Shown here in pieces: positions 14,911-24,545 of a stretch of DNA of 64,000 nucleotides. The stretch comes from Pseudorasbora parva (lineage: Eukaryota > Chordata > Actinopteri > Cypriniformes > Gobionidae). The translations under genes and the position numbers were made by a program. The DNA lies in assembly GCF_024679245.1 (NCBI RefSeq), contig NC_090172.1, forward strand, positions 46,793,676 to 46,857,675, written 5' to 3'. Every line of letters begins with the position of its first letter. Within the stretch, counting starts at the first letter, position 1. The notes under the pieces were generated by a model, which had not been told where the DNA came from, did no database searches, and saw only the letters and a program-made list of their open reading frames with translations.

Positions 14911-16367
14911 TACAGGTCCTTCTAAAAAAATTAGCATATTGTGAAAAAGTTCATTATTTTCCATAATGTAATGATAAAAATTAAACTTTCATATATTTTA
15001 GATTCATTGCACACCAACTGAAATATTTCAGGTCTTTTATTGTTTTAATACTGATGATTTTGGCATACAGCTCATGAAAACCCAAAATTTTCAAAAAATT
15101 AGCATATCATGAAAAGGTTCTCTAAACGAGCTATTAACCTAATCATCTGAATCAACAAATTAACTCTAAACACCTGCAAAAGATTCCTGAGGCTTTTAAA
15201 AACTCCCAGCCTGGTTCATTACTCAAAACCGCAATCATGGGTAAGACTGCCGACCTGACTGCTGTCCAGAAGGCCATCATTGACACCCTCAAGTGAGAGG
15301 GTAAGACACAGAAAGAAATTTCTGAACGAATAGACTGTTCCCAGAGTGCTGTATCAAGGCACCTCAGTGGGAAGTCTGTGGGAAGCAAAAAGTGTGGCAA
15401 AAAACGCTGCACAACGAGAAGAGGTGACCGGACCCTGAGGAAGATTGTGGAGAAGGACCGATTCCAGACCTTGGGGGACCTGCGGAAGCAGTGGACTGAG
15501 TCTGGAGTAGAAACATCCAGAGCCAACGTGTGCAGGAAATGGGCTACAGGTGCCGCATTCCCCAGGTCAAGCCACTTTGGGCTACAGAGAAGCAGCCCTG
15601 GACTGTTGCTCAGTGGTCCAAAGTACTTTTTTCGGATTAAAGCAAATTTTGCATGCCATTCGGAAATCAAGGTGCCAGAGTCTGGAGGAATACTGGGGAG
15701 AAGGAAATGCCAAAATGCCTGAAGTCCAGTGTCAAGTACCCACAGTCAGTGATGGTCTGGGGCGCCATGTCAGCTGCTGGTGTTGGTCCACTGTGTTTTA
15801 TCAAGGACAGGGTCAATGCAGCTAGCTATCAGGAGATTTTGGAGCACTTCATGCTTCCATCTGCTGAAAAGCTTTATGGAGATGAAGATTTAGTTTATTA
15901 TTATTATTATTTAGTTTTTCAGCACGACCTGGCAGCAGTGCCAAAACCCCTGGTAAATGGTTTACTGACCATGGTATTACTGTGCTCAATTGGCCTGCCA
16001 ACTCTCCTGACCTGAACCCCATAGAGAATCTGTGGGATATTGTGAAGAGAAAGTTGAGAGACGCAAGACCCAACACTCTGGATGAGCTTAAGGCCGCTAT
16101 CGAAGCATCCTGGGCCTCCATAACACCTCAGCAGTGCCACAGGCTGATCCATGCCACGCCGCATTGAAGCAGTCATTTCTGCAAAAGGATTCCTGACCAA
16201 GTATTGAGTGCAAAACTGAACATAATTATTTGAAGGTTGACTTTTTTGTATTAAAAACACTTTTCTTTTATTGGTTGAATGAAATATGCAATTTTTTTTA
16301 GCTGTATGCCAAAATCATCAATATTAAAACAATAAAAGACCTGAAATATTTTTTAGAAGGACCTGTA
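14911..16367 (+). mobile_element. Tc1/mariner transposon, inactive copy
   Basis: Outer inverted ends are CAGGTCCTTCTAAAAAA at the left and TTTTTTAGAAGGACCTG at the right, each flanked by TA. An inner inverted block pairs 15019-15072 with 16299-16350 (motif CAAAATCATCA near both). About 85 bases that separate the outer and inner blocks on the left are missing on the right, so the 3' terminal repeat is deleted. The transposase frame between them is broken. The terminal sequence is that of a Tc1 family I recall as widespread in fishes and reported in lampreys. Confidence 0.95.
15237..16207 (+). pseudogene. Tc1-type transposase, disabled
   Basis: The frame starts MGKTADLTAVQKAII, followed by a premature TGA at 15294-15296. 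The paired-type DNA-binding region is recognisable after it (KEISERIDCSQSAVSRHLSG). A frameshift occurs near 15535 and about ten residues before WTVAQWSKVLFSD are missing. The first catalytic Asp is in FSD at 15635-15637, but the next codon is a TAA stop. The second Asp is in QHDLA (15926-15928) and the Glu in NPIENLW (16024-16026), with frameshifts between them. A TTA triplet expansion of about 20 bases at 15892-15911 has been added just before QHDLA. Typical length is about 340 residues. This copy cannot make an active enzyme. Confidence 0.95.
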
Positions 16368-16714
16368 TTTTAATTAATTTCTATGTAAACCACTTTGAAT
16401 TGCCATTGTGTATGAAATGTGCTATATAAAAAAACTTGCCTTGCCTTACCATCGTCGATTCCGACGACTCGCATGATGCCAGCACCCACTTCATATATGC
16501 GCCGAAGCTCCCTAGATATCCCTCTCCGGACAAACTATGCCTTTGTCGATGCGTTGAGAAGAATGTACAAAGGCAGCTGTCTGGAACGTGTGACAGATGT
16601 GCCACATGTACCTAGAGCAAGCGATTTCCCTGCTCAAGGCAAGTTAACAGGAATGAGTAACAAGACCATGGTGACGCCGCAATCCATATCAGTTTTTTAG
16701 GTCTGGTTTTCTGT
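16368..16714 (-). other. Possible Gypsy-like internal sequence
   Basis: Immediately inside the right-hand LTR-like repeat, read on the minus strand, GTGACAGAAAACCAGACC is followed by a frame running through about 16400. That layout (LTR, GTGACAGAA, short leader, coding start) is seen in fish Gypsy elements. Near 16375-16450 it runs into a separate dispersed repeat with TATATAGCACATTTCATA on the minus strand. No gag motif can be confirmed. Confidence 0.35.
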
Positions 16715-16978
16715 CACAGTTGAGCTGTTAAGAAGGCATGAAATAAGTTCAAATAGCATTTAATAATATCCATAGGTTGAATCCACATTCAGACAGCAAG
16801 CAGAGCCCAACCATACTTGAATGAGACTAGACATCAGAGAATCCAAAAAAATGAGGCGATAAACGAAACACAGCTGACCGTGATGATGAACGGGATCAGT
16901 AACTATGGTGACAGACAAGTGGTGGGAAATGGTGCATAACAGAAGTCAAAACAGAGTGATATTGTAACACTTGTAACT
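16715..16978 (-). repeat. LTR-like direct repeat, copy 2
   Basis: Second copy of the 12675-12960 unit in the same orientation. On the minus strand it can be read as starting TGTTACAATATCAC and ending near AACAGCTCAACT, just before GTGACAGAA. Between the two copies lie the Tc1 insertion and GC-rich sequence, so the pair may be the LTRs of one heavily eroded element or two independent fragments. Confidence 0.55.
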
Positions 16979-17004
16979 GAATAAAGTGTCCACTGAATTC
17001 GAGT

Positions 17005-17165
17005 GCACACTCCAGGGCTGCGTCTGAAATCTGGAAAATGCTGCCTTCTGAGGACACATTTCAAGGCAGGAAGGCATCAAGCAACGTCCAAATATAATGT
17101 TTGCTTCACTTCCTGTCTCCTGAGATACCTTCATCTGATGGATTTTTGAAGGCAGGGGGGGGCGT
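17005..17165. repeat. Fragment of dispersed DNA element
   Basis: Contains GGGCTGCGTCTGAAATCTGG and GAAGGCAGG. The first phrase resembles the end of Harbinger-like MITEs in cyprinids. No matching opposite end was found nearby. Confidence 0.3.
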
Positions 17166-18513
17166 GCCATCCCGTACAAGATTGCATTTTAGTGGCTTTG
17201 CTGCCATAGCGATGGAGTCTAGAGAGCATGCGCTGGAAACCTGCGCGGTTTTTTAAAAACATGTCGAGCTCGCGTCCACCGTTTGAACGTAAGAGAATTT
17301 CCAGATATAGGGCTGAATAGAAACAAAGGGGTCAGTGAGTTTGTCCAGTAACTCACGATGAACCTAAGGCGAACTGCTCACTTTGCAGAGAAGCATTTCA
17401 GTGTCTCAGACTGTCTGACTTAAAGCATGCAATGACAGACACATCCGTGAACTAAAGGTAGGCCTATTGTTCTTTTTTTATGGATAATATATTCATATAT
17501 TATTCCATACATTATCAGAGCTTGGCAGACTTATTTTTCTAGACATTAGACCGGTTAATTAATAGATTATAGCCAAATTAATAATAATAATAACTTATCA
17601 TTTAGCAGTTTCACATTTAAAATATATTTAGATTAAAATGGGACAAATAATTACATAATAATATAGTCATAATAGTAAATGAATAAAGAAAATTAAACAA
17701 TCACTTTTTATATTGAAAATAAGTCATTTTGTGTGTGTGTGTGTTTTTTTCTTCTTAAATCAGTTTTGAAAATCATTTATGAACTTGAAAATTAAAGAGT
17801 ATTTTTTATTATTATTTTCGTACTCGATAATTTGAACTGAAGAGCGTCATAAATGAATAGACGTATTAATAAACTATGGTGCATTTCCATACTCAGTAAC
17901 ATAAATAATAGACTATATAATCTGGGCAGACCTGGTGGGATGTCCCCACCAAAGCTGAGACCAAACCTACACCCTTGGCTAATACTATTTTGCCATATAG
18001 TTTTTTTGTATGCTATATGGATGTATGCATTGTCTGACGCAGCAATAGTCTTTTTCACATAGGCAGTGGGTGGCTAATGCACTGTTTTATAGACTGTGCA
18101 GCAGCACTAGCGAGAGAGTGTGAATGAGCATTATGTGTCAGCTCTGCCTCTGTGTGTGGGCCCGTTTCTAGTCGGGATTAACAGACTTCAGGCAAAGTAG
18201 TATGAGTAACATGTGAGGCAGACACGTTGTTTTTCTGTTGTGCTTAATTTAAGGCAAACACAAGATTAATCCAGCATCTCAGCTATTATGTCATTCCAGA
18301 TGACAGCAAACCCTTTTTTTGGAAGGTTTAATTGTACTATATCATTTAACAGATAAGAGAACTGCACATGTTCGTTACTGCATACTGAGGTGACTCATAG
18401 TTTATTTTGTAGAGTTTTAAAGCTGTGAGCAGGTTTGGAAAACACACTTTAATATTGGTACTTACAGCCTTCACTTACTGTCTGTAACCAAATATATTAT
18501 AAAATATTGGTGG
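17166..18513. other. Intergenic, no gene recognised
   Basis: AT-rich with a short (GT)n near 17731-17745. The overlapping frames at 17792-18062 on the two strands are chance. Confidence 0.5.
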
Positions 18514-18663
18514 TTAAATTTGTAGATATGACATGATAAAGATATTCCATCCTATAACATAAATAGTTCTTAAAGTAAGGATGTGCAACAAATGTCATTC
18601 TCACAGCAAAAAATATTTGTTATAGGATGGAATATCTTTATCATGTCATATCTACAAATTTAA
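18514..18663. repeat. Perfect 46-bp inverted repeat (hairpin)
   Basis: Bases 18514-18559 are the exact reverse complement of 18618-18663, around a 58-base loop. The arm includes GATATGACATGATAAAGATA. No mismatch was found across 46 pairs, so the structure is recent or actively conserved. No flanking duplication typical of a MITE is obvious. Confidence 0.95.
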
Positions 18664-19129
18664 ATGCCAAATTTTCTGTTAACTTTTTTTGTGTTGTTTT
18701 TGTTGCTGACATTAGGGTAGCACTGTGGCCAAGCCCTGTATCAGATCTGGATGGTGGAAGATTGACGGTTTAATATAATGTATACAGTTTGTGAAGTAAC
18801 TGATAAAGTAACTGATGTAAAGTGATGAAGTAGATTTTTTGTATTAACATATTGAGGTCCAAATATTATCAAATTAAAATGTATTTATTCAAGTTTAATT
18901 TTGTTTTGGAGGTTGCACATCCCTTGTCTGGCTATCACCACACCAAGCTCAATTTAAAATTGAACACTGGTCTGGGGAATCTGCTCTGTATTTTCTACTG
19001 CACAAGAGGCGTGATCAACAAGCATTATTTGAATGACTCTTTACACAATTTGATAGTCCTTCAACCAGTCAGGCCACAAGAGACGTGATCAACAGGCAAC
19101 GACCCATCGATCCCTTTCATAGGTTCACT

Positions 19130-20280
19130 CAACACTGCGATACCGTCGCCATGGGAACACTTCCGGTGTAACGAATGTCTGAAGCCCTTATACCATCACA
19201 CCAATTCATTGACATGGGGCGTTTAGTGCCGCCTTGAGAATACGTCACGTATGGTTCATATCAGCACGCTAAGCTTCCTTCAGGAAACGAATCTGTGCCC
19301 TTAGGAAAGCTGCTTTAGCTACTGGAAAGCTAACTCATCGTGTTCTCAGCTACTTTCCCAATTTGAGCAGTTCACATAACTCCTCAAAGCGTACACAATG
19401 AGCCTCAGGAAATGTTTGGACCTGTTTGCTATACTCGTGACGTGCGTCATGTGTTTGGGCATCCAGCACGCCCAGGTCGCAGTTAGCAGTTTATCTGACT
19501 GTCAGCACTGTGATAGCCTGCACATATAAGTGCTGCTCAAGGCTAGCTACTTTTAATAAAGGCCGCCCCGTCTTATCCCTGCTACGCCATCTCTGTGCCC
19601 GCCGAGGCACCTCACGAGTCGGACACTCGGGGCGACATTGGCGAATTAGAGTTTATGCATAGTGAGTGGATGGAATACAATCCTTTTCGCTCTCTTTTCC
19701 CCAGTCAGCTTTTCTCGCTTGAGAATCACGACCGTGATGAGCCTGTTCTGTTTATGCAAAATGAACTGCGGTCTACCCCAGAAGCCTGGGACTTGTTTTC
19801 TTTTGGTAGTGGCCTGTTTGACGATGATGTGCTCTCTACAGCGGCTTCCAATTCCGAGGGAATCACGGGTGAATTAGCCACCCCTCTTCCTCCAAGCAGT
19901 CAGGAGAGATTTATAGTCATATGACGAACTGATAGAAGTTTTCACTCACGCTGTAGACAAACTGAGCCTGGACTGGGACAGCGAGCCCGCACTAGATCGA
20001 ACCCAATCGAAGCTGGACGATCAGTTTATCACTAGCCCTTCCAACCCAGTCCCATGGACCACTGCCATTCTTCCAAATCCTTTTTGTCGGATGCTCCCAT
20101 TTCCAATGACAGCGTCTTCGGGGAGTCACTGCCGGTGGTGGAGAAATTTCGAGCAGCAAAAAAGCAATCTGCTGTGTTTCGCCAGCTTTATTCTGCGTCG
20201 GTCTAGGGAATTTGACCGCCAACTGCAACTGCCTCGTTCATGCTCATCTTCCCTTAAACAGTGTGAAGTTCAATGAAGAG
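19130..20280 (+). mobile_element. DIRS-type retroelement, 5' portion
   Basis: A CpG-containing leader (19130-19590) precedes a broken gag-like frame. The wording of the leader (ACTTCCGGTGTAACGAATGT) and of the encoded protein is like that of DIRS elements in fish genomes. The right end is lost. It is followed by unrelated repeats. Confidence 0.6.
19595..20275 (+). pseudogene. DIRS gag-like protein, disrupted
   Basis: The first part reads 109 codons from 19595 (acidic, with SLENHDRDEP and ATPLPPSSQERF) to a stop at about 19922. The reading then continues in a different frame with YDELIEVFTHAVDKLSLDWD and SKLDDQFITS, which follow the pattern of the central domain of fish DIRS gag proteins. A further shift occurs near 20070, where another frame gives PVVEKFRAAKKQS. 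At least two frameshifts make it non-functional. The assignment rests on recall of the family pattern. Confidence 0.55.
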
Positions 20281-20379
20281 AACCCTCTCCTATGGATCCA
20301 CCTTGCAAGGACAGGGGACCTAGGACCCGCCCACCAATGTGTCAGAGTAACAGTCAACAAAAACTAATAGACCTGGGGC

Positions 20380-20645
20380 CCGTTCTTCGTATCTCGCTTA
20401 ATACATCCGAGATGATTTGACAGATCCCAGATCTTTTAATCCTGAAAACTGATCTCTGGCTACTTTGGTTCTTCAAATGAAATTTGCGGATTGGATTAAA
20501 ATATCTGGATTAAGTTATCTGAGATCATGATAACTCATGCCTGTGTTCCCTGAAGAGGGCAGATGCATTGATACTCGAAACCATGATCAGCAATGCAGCG
20601 ATTGGCTGGTGTCAAGACAACGTAATGACATCATTAATTAAAAAA
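20380..20645. mobile_element. Harbinger-like MITE fragment
   Basis: The start GGGGCCCGTTCTTCGTATC and the body with repeated ATCC/GGAT phrases match a common class of cyprinid short DNA elements. The right end was not identified with certainty. Confidence 0.4.
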
Positions 20646-20929
20646 GCCACTTGGCAAAAAATTTGTCAAAAAAAAAGAAAAAGAAAAAAAGAATTTCTGG
20701 ACCTTTATAAGGAAACAGACAAACGACCAAACCAACATAAAAGTTAGATAAATTAAATGTGCACTGAACATGATTCCCAATTATTTATATTCACGATTTT
20801 ATAATATTTGTACACACTTTACATTTTTATTTTAATGATGTAATTTCATTATTAATTCAATTTGAAGCAGATTTGTCATGTGCCAATATTAATTAAAGTT
20901 TCTTAACAGTCAAGATCAAATTATCTGCA

Positions 20930-21660
20930 TCTCTTGCGCTGCATTAAGCCACTCCCATATTATCCGTCATCACCATAGACAGTAAAAGAAATGGACAGAG
21001 CTATCCCATTGACTTCAACGGCGGAAAAATGAGGCCAATCAGAGGCACTCACTTCCTGATGGCTGAGCGAACTGCGCAGGCTCAGACTGAGCTTGACGAC
21101 GTAGATGTGACGTGAGCCTCCTGTCTGACAGCTGTACGTCTTCTAGTAGTTGTGGAAAGTGAAATCTGAATCACGTTGTTTAAATATTTTCTCCCGTTGC
21201 TTTTGGCTCCCTATGGGCTTCTCCCCATTCTTCTCCCTTGACTTTATCGGACTTTATGTTTCCACGTCCCCCCGACGGCCTCATAGACAGTAAAAGATTG
21301 TTTCTGAGCGTCTCCTCAGGTCTATACGGTAATTTCTCAACTGTGCGACAGAGTCGCGTTAGGTATGATGCAGTCGTTAGCCTATTTTTACAAAAACAGC
21401 TTCTACGGGGTGATAGTGTAAGATACAAGGTAATGGAGCCTTTTATGCATTGTCGTGTTTCTTTAGAAATAAACAATGGACAAATGGAGTCTTTAAACGC
21501 CTCAGATGTAAAGTTATTCACTGTCAAAGTGACTCAAAAATGAATGGGAGTCAATGGGATGCTAACAGCAGGTGATGGCTTGGTTAGCAATGGCCGCCCC
21601 TATGGGTGGAAGGCTTTCCGAGTGCTAGATTACCCCCTTGGTCATCACTCACATTAATGC
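20930..21660 (+). repeat. Unclassified interspersed repeat
   Basis: This GC-balanced block contains CCATAGACAGTAAAAG twice (20974 and about 21281) and ends with AATGGGAGTCAATGGGATGC and GGCTTTCCGAGTGC. I recall such wording from many cyprinid intergenic regions. An open frame of 101 codons at 21238-21543 lies inside and is open almost throughout, but has no known domain. Confidence 0.5.
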
Positions 21661-22057
21661 ACGACAAAGATTAACTGCACAGTGGCCCTCATTTATCAAA
21701 AGTGCGTACGCCAAAATGGCACCATAGATATCCATAATAACGGCTAGATGTCTCGTGCGCGCTGTTGGCCAATGGAGGTCGCCGTCCGCAACTTGCGGCC
21801 ATCTTGTCACAGGCAGCTCGCTCGCTCGTAACAGTGTGTTTTAATGGTGCATGTACTTTTAAATAACCAAAACTTGCTCAAGTTTCTTTTTTTATAAACG
21901 CCAGAGATGTAGTTATGCACACTACATACTTATGAATAATTATAACCATGGACTTCAATATGAAAGTAACACTGAACAGAACAGATAGGTGCAATGAATA
22001 TACACACACAAGGTATTTATGTTAAATTAATATATAGGCTACTAAAACTGTGCAAAA

Positions 22058-22061
<4 letters not shown>

Positions 22062-22145
<84 letters not shown>
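22062..22145. repeat. (TA)n microsatellite
   Basis: Uninterrupted TA dinucleotide that leads directly into the palindrome that follows. Confidence 0.97.
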
Positions 22146-22146
<1 letters not shown>

Positions 22147-22312
22147 CTTATATATAAGCTATAGCTAGCTCTGAAAAAAATCAGAGCTGTATATGTGTGT
22201 GTGTATATATATTTATACATATACATATATATATTTATATATATATATACACACACACATATACAGCTCTGATTTTTTTCAGAGCTAGCTATAGCTTATA
22301 TATAAGCTATAT
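22141..22312. repeat. Large perfect AT-rich palindrome
   Basis: Bases 22141-22200 are the exact reverse complement of 22253-22312, and pairing extends to about 72 bases per arm around a short AT-rich centre near 22226. Each arm itself contains smaller palindromes (AGCTTATATATAAGCT and AGCTCTGA...TCAGAGCT). It would form a cruciform or a long hairpin RNA. Confidence 0.95.
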
Positions 22313-22924
22313 ATATACTATAAGAATATATACACTTTATAATAAGAATATCACAATTATAATAAAATAATTTGTTTTTGTTTTTTAAATAAACAAAAAA
22401 CATGCAAACTAAGTTTATTTTAACTTCAAAAACGCAATTTACTAGGATTTTCCCCTCCTACATTTCACTGTGCCTATTTCAGAGATCACTTTTCCCACCT
22501 AATTTTGCCTACCATCAAATGCCTTACCTCTTTAGAAAGCTGAGACCCTGTAGTTTCTTAGGAAACGAGCAGAATAATTGTGTGAAGTAGTGGCACAGAG
22601 TTATAGCGGCTAGAATATCGTTTTTTTTACACAAGCTGCACGATTAAGTCGTTTATCGAAACAAAAAGCTGCAATTTCAACGTGTTAAAGCATCCAGATT
22701 TGTAGCCATGTTAATAACGTTTGTAAGAAACCAAACCAAACCATTTGTAAATCCGTCATGATTCCAGCGAGATTAGAGTATTTATGTTCGTACAGATCAC
22801 TCATCTTACATCAGGTTCCACAGAGCCCGACAGAAAGCTTTTACTGTGACAAGATGGCCGCCGGTGATGACGATGGTGACTCCACCGTAAGACATCTAGC
22901 CTTTATTATGGATATCTATTAGCT

Positions 22925-23280
22925 TAGAAATCTAGACGCACCCTAGCGGCAGCAAATTTAATCTGCACGCAAGTGTCGTCTAGCAACTCTCAAGTGTTGT
23001 CAAGTGTCGTCTAGCAACTAAGGGGTCCCTCCCCCTCAGTCAGATGCTCTGTTGCGCACTACGGTGTCCACTGAGTGCTTTGACCTGACGCGGTGAGGCT
23101 ATCCTAAGCACCCTCCCAAGCCTGTTGGCTCTTCTACTTCGGTGGCATAGTCCAGCAGTGCTACGGGGTAAGCTGCCGCCCGATGCGTATGCGTGAGGAC
23201 AGAGCTGATCCAGGGCTTACTAGCTGCGTGCCCTCTCGCAGAACAGACCCCAGTGGAACGCGAGTCCTTCCCTTGTAGAG
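22925..23280 (+). other. Possible DIRS interior upstream of the recombinase
   Basis: GC-rich sequence that stops exactly where the insertion at about 23284 begins. Its codons before the break (CAGTGGAACGCGAG) could join the recombinase frame that resumes at about 24550. It starts with a separate repeat phrase, GACGCACCCTAGCGGCAGC. This is an inference from position only. Confidence 0.35.
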
Positions 23281-23283
23281 GTT

Positions 23284-24545
23284 AGATCGGGCTCAAAAAA
23301 TCAAGCCCGACCCTACCCGAGCCAGTGCACGTTGTGTCCGAGCCCGGCCCGGCCCGACACATTAACTGTAATTATGAGCCCGAGCCCGATTTAAACCCGA
23401 CCATTGTTCAATACGTGGGCGTTTTGACAAGAACAAGCCTGTAATGAGCAAAGCGCAGCGAAGCGGACTGGTGAGGCTCATGATAAAACTACATTTAGTT
23501 TTCAGTTTTCTCAACAGCGACTGTACAGCCGAATAACATTTTGTTGCAATATTTTCATGTTTAACACTTTGAAGCTGCTTTGAAACAATCATTATTGTAA
23601 AAGCGCTATAGGCTATAAATAAAGCTGACTTGACTCCGCTCAATAATCCGCAGGCGCGCGCTCATGAACCGCTCACCGGTAAACTGATGTTTGCTCTAAT
23701 CCAGCTCAGACATTTATCTGTAGCTTACTTTGTTGTTGCCATTAAACAATGTTTTTTCCTTCATATTTATGTTTAAATATTATAATATTATTTTTACATT
23801 TCATCTGATTATGATGAGTGAAAAGATGCGAGTAGGTCAGAAATGATTTTGGTGGTTATATTTAGTTTAATATTAAGTTTTGTTTTGTAGAAAGCATTTA
23901 TTTTGTTTTGTTTAAATTGTATCTTAATTTAAAAAAAGGTTTCTTAGGCCAATTGCCTGGATTTAATAAATAAAAAGCAAATAGCAGACTATAATCGTGA
24001 GGTGAAGTCGTGGGAGTGATTGCTTTCAGTGCTCATGAACTGGAGCGCGCGTCTCATAAATAAACCGAAACTCAGCAGGCTATACTTGCCTCACAGACAT
24101 GAGAAATATGCGTATAGAAAGCTTAAAATGACCACTTCTAAACTAAACGATTCGAAGATATTTAATTAAGCAAAGTGCAGTGTTCACGCGAGCAGCTCTT
24201 GACACAGAGCGTTTCTGTTTATAATGCTGCGCTCCATCACTGCTCGAGCTGTGAGTTTAACGAGCATTTTTACACTAGTCCTGACTTTTTTAATTTTGAG
24301 CTTTGTAGCCTACACATTTGTTTCTTAGTTGTTGTATTAGTTCTTACTTTGCTAAATATGTATATATAATTTCTGATTATAGCATAGCTTTCTGCCCACC
24401 CAATTAGACTAGTAAAGTAGGCTAATGATTAAAAAAAAAAAAACGCTTAAACACGTGCCCGGCCCTACCCGACCCGAGGATAGTGCAGAGAAATCTCAGC
24501 CCGACCCGGCCCGCGGGTCGGTTCGGGCTCGGGCTCGTGCAGAGA
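23284..24545. mobile_element. Insertion with GGGCTCG/CCGAGCCC-rich ends, hAT-like
   Basis: Both ends are built of inverted CGGGCTCGGGCTCG/AGCCCGACCC motifs (23289-23395 and 24454-24538), while the middle is AT-rich and unlike the flanking GC-rich DIRS DNA. The middle includes a copy of the GAAGCTGCTTTGAAACAATC repeat at 23570-23592. Such CCCGGCCC-type ends are familiar from non-autonomous hAT elements in fishes. The exact borders and target duplication are not resolved. Confidence 0.5.

Larger units (their letters stand above)
21724..22919. mobile_element. Non-autonomous TIR element with eroded interior
   Basis: The left end ATAGATATCCATAATAACGG matches the inverted right end over 29 of 30 bases (through GGCTAGATGTCT). 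A second inverted block GCGGCCATCTTGTCAC lies about 50 bases further in on both sides. The target duplication could not be set. The interior holds a long (TA)n and a large palindrome. No transposase is present. Confidence 0.8.
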
